Assembly (NCBI GenBank): GCA_000310025.1
Contig: FN648593.1
Span: forward strand, 7,608-71,607
From: Ectocarpus siliculosus
Taxonomy: Eukaryota; Sar; Phaeophyceae; Ectocarpales; Ectocarpaceae
DNA length: 64,000 nt
Reading direction: 5' to 3'
The notes under the pieces are model-generated. The model saw nothing but the letters and a program-made list of their open reading frames with translations. It was not told the origin of the DNA and did not search any database. Position numbers and translations under genes: made by a program. This document shows, in pieces, positions 32,508 to 42,100 of the stretch (positions within the stretch are counted from its first letter, which is position 1; every line of letters begins with the position of its first letter).

Positions 32508-32520
32508 GAGTTGGGGTGTA

Positions 32521-34520
32521 CCGTGCGTGGTAAAGCACTGGGTTGCTGTGTGGTAGGGTTGAGCGCTAGAAACCTATTGGTGGGGCTGGACGTGTGAACG
32601 ACGTGCGTGTCGTCTTTCGGAATCTTTAGGAAGGCCCAATAAAAATATTCAAATTTTCCCGATTGCTGTGTCGGTGTCATACTGCTTACTTCATCAGTTG
32701 ATGCTGATGTGCACCGAAAGTCGGGTCATACGAGCCTTTTTCCACACTTGGCGTCCGGCTGTTTCAACCTGATAGTAATACATGTTTGGGACACTCAGGC
32801 GCACGATCATGGTTTTTGTTGCCCTTTGCAGTTGGCATGGACTCCAACACGTACTCGGTCTTTCCTGTAATTCCGCAGTACGCATCATCCGCACGGGGTG
32901 TCTAGTGTGATGGCAGTGGATTGAATAACCACTGCAGCCGTCCCCAAAAGATGCAAATCTTCGCGGGTACATCAAAGAAGAAAGCCATTTCAATTGGCAG
33001 CGCCTGCGACACGTGTTTGGGTCTTCTGGTGGAGAACTACGGTGTAGTGTTGTGATGTTGTTCGCGTACTCACTCCAGGAGGTATATTCAATGGGTCGGA
33101 CGCCGGAGCACGACGAACTGGTGGCAAACGTCCCAAATTGTCGAGGGCGATCGATAATATTAGGGTGTTTCAGTTTGGTGTTTGGATTCTAACCCACATG
33201 TGTGGAAGAAGTCCGGCGTGTACTAACAAATTTAATGTGAAATAGACTATAGGTTACCGTCTTCTTCTTTTTCAACTTTTCTTTTGTCATCCTATCTATG
33301 TGACGTCAAGAAGTGGTACATGTTGGTTGCCATTTTTTTTGGCTCAGGGCCCATAGGTAGGGCTAGCCGGGGACGTAATATATAATAAATCGCGCGAAGC
33401 GCAAAAAAATGTTAAGAGGCGTTTGCACAGAGTTTGGCTGTTTTTTTGTTTTTTACGGACACACCTCTGATCCACTGCTGTTTGTAGGCCGTTCTCCTCG
33501 AACTGTGAGCCGATTTAGAAACGGTTTCTCGCACTGCATTCTCAGGCACGTCTAGCATACCGTCCAACTCAATATCGTTGTTGAAAGACGGCAGATGGCG
33601 CCGGAAACAAAAAACACACCACACACACACACACACATCGCCTGGGCAGCCGTGGTGCTGTATCTGCTGCCTCAATCGTGGGCCGTTTGTAATTTCCTTT
33701 ACCATCCAAAATTCTGGGCGACTGCCGTACAAGTAGTGCACTTTTAACTGACCGAACGGCCTTTCGAACCGGTAGGCAAATATTTACATTTTTTGTAATG
33801 TGTCCAGCTCTTCTCGACCCGGCAGTACAGGCTAACCATCACCATCCTCCACGTGTGCGTATGAGCCCTTGCATATTTCTCTCCCTCCTCCCCGGCCTGC
33901 CCCCCCTGTCCCTGGGGTAGGCCGAGGTTCCGCAAGTGGATCTAGACCTCGAAAGACCACCCAGCAAAGACGGATATACGGTCCCTAGCACTGTTGAGAG
34001 GGGGATCCTGAGTTTGGCGGTTGGGAGTTACTGCTGTCGTGAGATCGGGGTATCTCGTGAACCGGCAGCTTTGGTAGCTGCAAAATGAGGCTGGATCCTA
34101 ACGCCCCGGCTTGGACACCGGGGTTATGCAGCAGCAGAGAGCACGGTGAGGGTGGCGGAGTGACCGCACGCCGTGGGGGTATGCCCCAGAGAGAGGAAAG
34201 GAGAGAGTCCAGAGATGAAGGGCCACACCGCTCCGGGACAAGAAGACAACTCTATGGGAAACAAGGCAAGAACCGGGAGAACTATCATCTTAGCCCGAGT
34301 GTTCGCAAAAAAAATTGAATGTGAAGACAACAACAACAACAACAACAACAATACATCGCACGGGCAGGGCAAAAACGTCCTCTTTCTTTGCTTCGGGTTC
34401 CAGACTTTGTCCGACTCTGGGCGCCGCAAGCTCTGGTCCACTGAACATTTTTTCGCCGGTTCAACATCGGGCTGGGGCGCTGAACCTTTCGCCTTATGTC
34501 CACGGCGATTCCCAGGGTGT
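32521..34520. other. No gene seen between Helitron and transposase
   Basis: AT-rich to mixed sequence with a CA microsatellite at about 33,613-33,634 and an AAC microsatellite at 34,328-34,351. Frames are short and featureless. The minus-strand stretch 34,125-34,645 (CGHHEGAYPAEH) might be a tail of the transposase gene but has no firm support. Confidence 0.4.
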
Positions 34521-34879
34521 TCAGCAGGGTATGCACCCTCGTGGTGTCCGCATTCGGTGCAGGCTCTGAACTGCGGCAACGCCGCCCGCGCCGCCCCCGC
34601 CGCCCCCGCCGCCCCCGCCGCCCCTGCCGCCCCTGGCCGCCCCACGCCGCTGCCCGCTGCCTGCCCCCCCCTCCCTTGCCGCCGCCCTCATCGCCGCCAT
34701 CGCGGCGTCCGCGACCGCGGCGGAAGCAGTCAGTACGCCGCCGACGCCACGGTTGGGGGCAGGCATTTGCGGCGAGCGGACGGATCCGACGGCATCATCG
34801 GGTTGCCTCAGAAGCCGTGAGCCGTCCAATCGGTCCGTGAACGGGCCCGAGGGTGTTGAAGAAGTAAAACCAGAGCTCC

Positions 34880-35227
34880 CTCTCTGCAGGTGGAAGAGGA
34901 ACGACGCCCCCCTCAAAGCCGCAATCTGGAAGGTCGCTACAGGTTCCCGCCCACGAGGTGAAAACTGCCACTCTGCGTCCGCTCTGCACACCATCTTTCC
35001 CTCCACTCGATTTGGGTGATGCTCTGACGGAGGGAGCCGCAGGCAGCGGCTACCGCCTCCGGGTCGTACACGATGGCAGGGGTGAACTCCAGATGCAGCT
35101 GTGGCAGGAGCTCCAACTGAACTCCGGCGTCCACCTCGTCTTCCAGATAAAGACTGATCCACGTTGCCTCCTCAAACTCGCGAAATACCCGTTGCAGCAG
35201 TTGACGGTCATCACAGCAGTCATCTGA
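34880..35227 (-). pseudogene. Transposase-like exon 6: DDCC block and exonuclease-like motif
   Basis: After ACTTTGTCAG the frame reads DDCCDDRQLLQRVF, then an acidic helix and VYDPEAVAAAC. One frame over (35,050-34,890) it reads GKMVCRADAEWQFSPRGREP and VATFQIAALRG-A-FLFHLQR, which fits the ExoI motif (DxE) and following strand of DnaQ/WRN-type 3'-5' exonucleases. The frame change implies a one-base lesion or a missed intron. Confidence 0.5.
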
Positions 35228-35359
35228 CAAAGTTATGCGTCACGCGTCACGCCACGGGGCCGGAAAGGATTGAGGAGACAATACTGCAAAATCACTGCGA
35301 AAATAGCAGGCCTGACACCGGTCTACAACCTCGAAAAGCTAAGCAAGTCTACAATCATT

Positions 35360-35486
35360 TCGCAAAGTCTGTGTTCCACAGAGTAGGAACCTTGAAGCCA
35401 TTGCGAACGAATCGCATGAAAAAAAGCTTCAACTCCTCCACCAGCCCGCTCAAGGCACCCGTCTTCATCGGACGCTGCCAGACCAC
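35360..35486 (-). pseudogene. Transposase-like exon 5
   Basis: After CATTTGAAG the frame VVWQRPMKTGALSGLVEEL continues the NEYEQ of exon 4 in phase 0. It reaches KVPTLWNTDFAK and then TGA. A neighbouring frame stays open (LCEMIVDLLSFSR) to a GAG|GTTGTA possible donor, so a frameshift near 35,375 is likely. Confidence 0.5.
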
Positions 35487-35652
35487 CTTCAAATAAGAAC
35501 ACACGTGTGTCACAACGAAATGTTTTTCGGGTCATCAGAATGAGCGCAACATACTACGAGAATAATTTTTGGGTGATTGCTCCAGAAAACATGGCACCAA
35601 CACAAAGGGTTTGGGGATGATTGAACGAAACAGAGACGGGAGAAAAATTCAC

Positions 35653-36176
35653 CTGCTCATATTCATTGAAGACTATGAACAAGCCGTACACTGGTCTTGA
35701 GCGCTCCTCGCCCGCTCTTGCCCCGAGCCGGATGATCTTCGCAAACTTAAACGAAGCATCAAGCGGTGCTGATACTCCTCCAGGGTCCAACTCACGCCAT
35801 CCACCTCCAGCACGGGGAGTTTCGAGAAATACAACCGCCACACGTCCCGCAAATAGTGCTCCGACGGGACCGCACCGCCGTACTTTGTCGAGTCATCAAA
35901 GCCGAACCTCTCCGGAGTTTTGGCGAGGTTGGCCGAGCGGAAGATGCCCGAGCTGGTCCGCCGTGAGTTGACCAGAGAGGTGCACTTCAGCTGGTCCACC
36001 ATGAACTTGGTCGTATGCGCCTGCAACAGCATCACGAGGGCGGCACGTTTTCGTTGTAGCACGGGTCGGCGCTTTTGAGATCCGACATTTCCCGCAGCAA
36101 CGTTTGCGGTACCATCCGAAAACGTTTTGAGCAGGCTAGGAAAGCCAAGACTAGACCAACCCGTTATATTAAGACG
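35653..36176 (-). pseudogene. Transposase-like exon 4 with first D block, frameshifted
   Basis: The first frame reads SSLGFPSLLKTFSDG, a basic stretch and GAVPSEHYLRDVWRLYF, then EVDGVSWTLEEYQHR. At about 35,775 the conserved continuation LDASFKFAKIIRLG and VYGLFIVFNEYEQ is found one frame over, up to CAG|GTGAAT. The D-x-S-F-K block is a candidate first catalytic Asp (inference). Confidence 0.6.
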
Positions 36177-36202
36177 CTGCAGATGAGAAAATGCACATTC
36201 AC

Positions 36203-36440
36203 CTGACAAATGTTCTTGGCAGCAGCGGAGAAGTCCTTCCCATGCACTAAATCATCTGCAAGCCGGTCCACCATGCGAATCTCAATGCCCGATCGCTTGG
36301 TGAGAAGGAAAGGGAACTCCTTGGAGATGTACTCCGGGAGACGCCGGAGGCACCCAGCATCCCACGCGTTGAAGCTCGTCTTGCGCTTTCCCGCCTCCTG
36401 CTTGCCTTTGTTGAACTCCGCGCACTTCGCACACTTGTAC
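36203..36440 (-). CDS. Transposase-like exon 3, DUF6729-like C-terminal part
   Basis: The exon starts after CATGTGCAG with YKCAKCAEFNKGKQ. It continues KTSFNAWDAGCLRRLPEYI, SKEFPFLLTKRSGIE and DLVHGKDFSAAAKN, ending CAG|GTGAAT. The CxxC pair complements the Cys pair of exon 2. The next exon seems to begin only 26 bases later. Confidence 0.65.
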
Positions 36441-36595
36441 CTGCACATGCATGGGAGAAAACATGCACCACGAGCAATGTCGTCGGAAAACCACAACACC
36501 AACTCCAATCCAGAAGAAACCTAGAATTCGATGCCACGAAAACATGACTGATGAAGTTTATCGAGCGAAAACTCTTCATCGCATGCTGAACTTAC

Positions 36596-36782
36596 CGAAA
36601 CCCCATGATGTACGCCACGTCGTGCTCCATGAACACCCGGCGTGGCCCCTTAGGGTTCCAGCCATCAGGTGCGCCCTTGCCCCCACATCCTGGACAAGGA
36701 ACTGCCTGGAGCTCTGGGAACAAGAACTCCGGTATCCATACCAATACTGCCTTCTGATAAAACCGGTCGAGTTTCGGTAGGC
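36596..36782 (-). CDS. Transposase-like exon 2, DUF6729-like N-terminal part
   Basis: After ACGCGCCCAG the exon reads LPKLDRFYQK, LVWIPEFLFPEL, then CPGCGGKGAPDGWNPKGPRRVFMEHD and YIMGFR to a GTAAGT donor. The W-P-E..FP, CPGC, GPRRV and Y-LG blocks are those I associate with DUF6729. Both joints preserve frame (phase 1 with exon 1; split Arg codon with exon 3). Confidence 0.65.
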
Positions 36783-36956
36783 CTGGGCGCGTAAATTTGA
36801 GGTAGATATGTCAGAACATCAGGCACGCGAGAAAAAAAAATTAGCCTACCGGGGGACGGGATGTTTTTTTCCTGGACGATTTAATCCGAAAAGAACGATA
36901 GATAGGCAAAGCTATCCCCCCCCCCCCTCCACAAAAAAACAACTCCTCTGGCGTAC

Positions 36957-37561
36957 CTGGTGATGGTTGAAAAGTGGCACACTTCGGACGGACGAGCGGG
37001 TTGTCAAACGGGAACCGGCCTTTCACACCACCTCCCTCGTGGGTGATACTCCGGTCGATCTTGTCCTTCACTTCTTGAAAGAAGCGTTCCTGCGCACTGG
37101 ATGTTGAAGTATCATCATCGTCGGCCCCTCCACCGGCGGCTCCTTCAGCCCCACCTCCTCCTGCTCCACGACCTGGCGCTGCTGCCCGTCGCCCCCCTCC
37201 CCCACCTCCCCCACGGCCGCTCATCCCCCCTCCTCTACCTCCTCCACGGCTGCTCAGCCCCCCTCCTCATCCTTGTTGGCGCGCTACGTGGTCTTGACGT
37301 CCGCTTGCTGCTGGTCTCGCCGCTGCCGCCCCCGCGGCGGCGGCTACTTCGGCTGCTACTGCTGCGAGTTGTGCCGATGTTGCTGCCCCTGTTGCGGCCT
37401 CTGGTGCCGCTGACATTGGCAGTGCTGTTGATGCTTGTAATAACCCCTCACCTATTTGAGAGGATAGCACTGCTCGAGCTGCCCCCCCGCGTACTTGGGA
37501 GGCTTCATGAGCACGGTCTTTACCCTTGCCTTGGAGGGTGCGGGACGGGCACTGCCGCCAC

Positions 37562-37601
<40 letters not shown>

Positions 37602-38079
37602 ATGTTGCTGCTGCTGTTGTTGCCGTTGTTGTTACGAGCTCTGTTGGTGCTGTGGCGAATCCTTCCCCTACGGTTGGGAATGGTGGTGCCCGAGCTTCCT
37701 CTCCATCTACCCGAGAGTGGTCACCCTCATCGTCCAAGCCAGGAGGCGACTGCTGCTGTTGTGTACCGGCGGGAGGTGGAGTGGACTCGCCGATGGTTGG
37801 TGCCGCCATGCTTGATGAAGCACCAGAATCCCCAATAACGTCGACATCGCCGGCGGATGACGCGCTTCTAGCACCCGCACTGCTTCCCTCCCCACTCTGG
37901 TCTTCACTCACACGTGGCCGCTTTGATGATGGCTGGGCTTGCGGGTTCCGGGAAAGCATCCTTGCCAACCCGTCCGCCTGATTCCTCTGCTCCGCAGCTA
38001 TCTTTTCCCTCTCCGCATTCGTTTTCCGACCCGCTTTTTGTGCGCCATCCTTGGGCTTTGGCCCTTGATTTCGCCCCAT
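36957..38079 (-). pseudogene. Transposase-like exon 1, low complexity, one in-frame TGA
   Basis: The ATG at 38,079 (MGRNQGPKPKDGAQKAG) opens a frame rich in Ala, Gln, Ser and Gly. It contains a poly-Ala run coded by a GCA/CTG microsatellite. A single TGA at 37,267-37,269 is followed in the same frame by RGG-type Gly/Arg repeats, an acidic patch DDDDTSTSS, and ERFFQEVKDKIDRS and GRFPFDNPLVRPKCATFQPSP, up to CAG|GTACGC. The conserved tail after the stop and the clean splice suggest the TGA is a recent nonsense change or an error in a GGA-rich run. Confidence 0.6.
37558..37602 (+). repeat. CTG triplet microsatellite
   Basis: About 13 CTG units, read on the minus strand as poly-Ala in the transposase-like exon 1. 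Confidence 0.9.
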
Positions 38080-38607
38080 GGGGAGCGCTGGCTCCGCGGT
38101 TGCTGGGTGGGAGGGCTGTTGTGCTTTCCGTTGTGGTCTGTGTTGGGTGTCATCATGTGTCTCGGCAGCAGCGGCCCAATTCGGGTGCTTTGGCCCAATC
38201 AGCCGCCGTCGTTTTTCATGTCTCAGGGTCGTTTTTCATGTTGGGATGTGTTGATTGACCAATGAGATTGCGTCGTTTTTCATTTTTCTGGCCCTACCTA
38301 TGGGCCCTGTCCCTTTTTTTTATCCTTTCCTGCGTCTCCGGGGTAAAATCGTAAAAAAAAATAAAACGGAACATGGACTTCGTAAAGATCCACCGGCCTC
38401 CGGTGGTGTCAAACAAAAATGTCAACCTGAAGTTGTCCTGCTGTGAAGCAAAAACAGATATATATATCGACTTATCTACATATGCATATGTCTTCTGTAA
38501 TACTGTGAACGCTGCTGTTTGTTGTTGTTGTACTGCCGTTGTCGTTGTATTGAAGGTGCTGCTGTAGACTGCGCTACATCGTATGTATATATACAGAGAT
38601 CAACTTT

Positions 38608-38649
38608 TCGTGATATCACACCGTTTCATGGAATAATTGGTGGAAGTTA
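38608..38649 (+). repeat. 42-bp inverted repeat, left arm
   Basis: This sequence (TCGTGATATCACACCGTTTC...) is the exact reverse complement of 40,743-40,784. It is followed by a degenerate second copy of its inner part (AGAATAATTGTTGGAAGTT at about 38,670), as if the family has internal duplication. Confidence 0.9.
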
Positions 38650-38805
38650 CAACAATAGTCGAAAGTTAGAATAATTGTTGGAAGTTTAGTCAGAGGATAA
38701 TCTATGCAGAGTGAATGAAAGAGTGCACATACATACACCCCGGTTACTCTCACTTTCGACATCCACTCCTCTCATTCTCGCGTCGACCTTCAGCTGCAAC
38801 ACAAC

Positions 38806-39153
38806 ATGAACGCCCTCTCCCGTAGCTCACCAGCAAAGCGTAAGTCCACCCAGTCAGCGAGTCGTAGTGGAGTGTACCGCCGCCCTGTACAACAGGGCGA
38901 CCCGAACTGGCCTTGCCACGGGCCCGACTGCGACGGCGGTCACCTCAAGCTCATAAACAAGCGCGACGGTAAAGGCAAGTTTGCCCCTTGCGACCGTACC
39001 AACAACCGCGACGCGGACAGTTGTAGCGTATCCTGCACCATCCTCACCCCGTCGACAACGTACCCCAAGCCGTGCAAGCTAGCCTCGCCCCGATGGGAGA
39101 TACTCCTTCGCTCGGGATCCCAACCGACCAGGTCAACAGCCGCGGCTACAAAG
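38806..39153 (+). CDS. Unknown gene, exon 1
   Basis: Ser/Arg-rich start, then DPNWPCHGPDCDGGHLKLIN and KFAPCDRTNNRDADSC. A frame change near 39,040 would lead to PMGDTPSLGIPTDQVNSRGY just before AAAG|GTAAAA. This frame reads more naturally than the default one, so exon 1 has a frameshift or a short unrecognised intron. The Cys block matches the exon at 10,388. Confidence 0.5.
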
Positions 39154-42100
39154 GTAAAAGAAAGTTCTCTCTTTGATTGTATCAAGTAGATTCCGCCTGA
39201 TGTGTGCCTGAATGCTGTTCAGGTGTTGCATGAAGGCCTGGCATGAAACTGCATCGCAACCGCAACCGCTAAATCTCTCCACAAAAATGCCCGTTTTGCT
39301 CGCTGTTATTGTCAGAGTGGAATATTATCCACGCGGTGTGGCGTCTTTGCGCTGGTGCCAAGTCTTCGGACGGCAAGAAGTTCATGCACGTCACCGTCGC
39401 CCCCGCCAGCCTTATCGGGGTAAATCATGTGCACACCCGTTTACATCGGAACGTGATTGTGTAGTGACCATTCGTGTGTGTGCGTAGTTACCCTAGATAT
39501 GGGTGCGCGGATGCATCCGACTGTTGCGGTAAATTAGTTACCCATATGTCACAAAAGTACACCGTGTTCACCGGTCGACGATTTAAAAAAATTAACATCT
39601 TTTAGTATGGGGAGACTATGTGACATATGTTCGTTATATTTTCCCCTGTCAGTGCACCGAGTTCAACCGTCGACGTCATAAATAAAAATACCATTTTTTT
39701 CCTGTCACCCATCCGATATCCACTGCAAAGGTGTCCCGACGCAGCGACTAACGAGGAAGACCTGGCCGACGGGTGCACGGGCGAGATCGTCGAGGACCAC
39801 CTGATCATCAAGGATTGAGACTCCCCGCCGCTGCACTACCAGTGCGCCCACCACCTGTACTGTGGGACCAGACCATCAACGAGATCCTCAACAAGACCGA
39901 CGAGCACCGCGACCTGGGAACTACCCACGCCGACCTCTAAAGTAAGACGCGTGTTTCCATTTCAGAAAAAAGTAAACGTCTCAAGAAATTCAAGGCACAT
40001 TGTTGCCACCTGCAACTGGCTTTCGCCAACTATCAACAGAGTAAAGTTGTCACCCCATGTCTGACAATCATCGATGTCGGCTGACGTCAATTCATTGGGT
40101 ATCTCGTTCAGCAGCCGCATCTCACAATCGCCAAACGCGATCACATACTGCACGTCACAATCCACACCCACAGCGAGAGTAACACTCCCTCGAGGAACGT
40201 ACCAACAACTCCAAATCGACGAACACCTTCAGCTCGTCGAAATACCCAACGAAGATCGCTCACCCAACCCCGAACGACGCCTAAAACTCGAACACCACAA
40301 CCAAACCCGTCCGGATAACGCGCGAGCTGAAATCTTAGTGGAATGTAGACGTCGCAATGCAAACAAGAACACACCACACGACTCAGACCCTGAACTCGAT
40401 ATGATGCGTTTTTTGTTTTTTACCAAATGAGGAATCGTGCACCAAGGTTACCGGCACCCAGTCTAGACAGCCATCGCGGTGATGCTAATAACCAAATCTG
40501 CCTTGGAGTGCAAGACATTGACTCGCAATCATTCGACTTCCCTTCGGCACCTTTTGAGCTAAAACACACGGATTTGGATGATCCACAAAATATCACATGT
40601 TCTCACTGCAATGCTCAACTTTGGAAAGAAGAAAAGGGATTAAATTGTTGTAACAAAGGCAAGTCGTGTATCCATCCTCTCCAATCTATCCCCCACCATC
40701 TTATGGCGCTGTTTGAAACTACTAAATTCATTAACTTCTGACTAACTTCCACCAATTATTCCATGAAACGGTGTGATATCACGATACAACGGGCTTTTCG
40801 GATTTACTGCATTAGGCGCAGACGGTATTCAAAAAAAGACATGGACTGAACCGCCAGCCCCTTCAATGCTCACCTTGCATGGACGTGCCTACCACGGCAT
40901 ATTCGACCTCCAACAACATTATGAGAACTATTCCGTGTCGAAGAAATCATCGCAGCTAAACGAATTTTTGATGCTCAGATAAACATCCACTTTCTTAATG
41001 CCTCCACATTACCTCCTCCCCACCAACCTCTTTCTTCTGCTTTAATTTACATTATACGGTTATGACACGTACACGCTCTTACATTCATCTCCCCAATAAT
41101 TGCATTCTGCCGCCAGCGCAGGCACCCTACCGCCTGCACCATCACCGACATCATCACGGCCATCACCGTCACGCTTCAACATTAAGAAGCTCGAGACCTG
41201 CGTACAAGGCTGCAAACGAAACAATACCTTCCGCAGTGGTAATCGGCAATAACCACCAGGGCCGTAAGGGGCAACGATGACCCGAGGCGGGAGGCGTCAA
41301 CTCTTTCACCGTCAACTAGCGGCAACGCCGTCAAACCACTGCGTGCGGTGTTTTTTCTTACTTTGTCTGAATGTTGTAGGTGTTCGGCTCCTTTCACATT
41401 GTGAGGGATACCGCATATATATCGGCGTCATTAGAGGGGGACATTAGAGAAGGGCGCGACATTAGACTGGAGAAGTTAGAATACGACCATTCGAGCGGGA
41501 CGACACCGAAAAGGTTAGAATTATAGCTCCAGAACATTAGAGTGGGATATTAGAGAAAGGCGCGACACTGAAGAAGTTTGAATATGAGAGCCAGGCGGCA
41601 ACACACCAGTACCATCAACTACCGGCAATACCGTCGAACAGTTGCAGTGTTCGTTCTTTAATTGGCCCCTTTGGGGAGGATACTGGCCACAGCAAAGCCA
41701 CTTAGAGAACGTTGCCTGAGAGTGTTACTACGTTCTCACCGGCGCAAGAATAGGGAGGCGACCGCAGCTTACATCTCCTTTTCGTCCGCACCGGGCGAAG
41801 CTAGACAAAAAATCACGTACACGCGACTCTTTTGGCTTCATGTTACACCGGGAACGGCACATTTCTCGAATACAACGCGAACATCTTCACACCGTTCATT
41901 CGGTCACCCTGCGGCTTCATGCCCTTGGTATGCTGTGCACAGCCTTCACACCTTCCCTTTAAAAGCCTACTACGGAGGACGAGGGCGCCTCTGCGCCCGA
42001 AGTCCAGAGCCCTTGTATATATAACATGATAACGTGATAGACTACCATAGATTTCCCTCCGAAATTTGAATTTCCCAAATTTTGAACTTCGAGCTTGCTT

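Larger units (their letters stand above)
28034..32520 (-). mobile_element. Helitron (Rep gene portion), minus strand
   Basis: A series of minus-strand exons matches the order of a Helitron Rep protein: a basic repeat N-terminus with a CxYCGA zinc site, the Helitron-like N domain, the HUH nuclease motif, and the post-HUH KFMTHTGC / YPLYRRS / INVEVSASVNIV blocks. YIYKG and EAAWR blocks and a LERYF region follow. Introns have GT-AG ends and restore the frame at most joints. No Pif1-type helicase is recognisable downstream, so the copy is truncated or decayed. Ends are not determined. Confidence 0.85.
34795..38079 (-). mobile_element. Transposase-like gene with DUF6729-like and 3'-5' exonuclease-like parts (decayed)
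   Basis: Six minus-strand exons can be chained: a low-complexity Ala/Gln/Gly N-terminus, a Cys-rich DUF6729-like domain, a block LDASFKFAKIIR, a block DDCCDDRQLLQRVF, and an exonuclease-like DAEWQFSPRG...VATFQIA. The D-x-S-F-K and DDCC-DR blocks resemble the acidic-residue blocks of large eukaryotic DDE/D transposases that co-occur with DUF6729. The superfamily is not identified and the assignment is from memory of such proteins. Lesions: a TGA in exon 1, a frameshift near 35,775, another before DDCC, and one before the exonuclease motif. Terminal repeats were not found. Confidence 0.6.

Noticed and set aside
34173-35162. Pro/Arg/Ala-rich frames on both strands near 34.5-34.8 kb
   Set aside because: GC-rich triplet repeats open all frames. 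Only the DAEWQF block was kept, because it has a motif and position support.
38608-40784. A simple TIR DNA transposon bounded by the 42-bp repeats
   Set aside because: A Helitron Rep N-terminus lies inside and continues outside the right arm, and no flanking duplication or transposase is seen.
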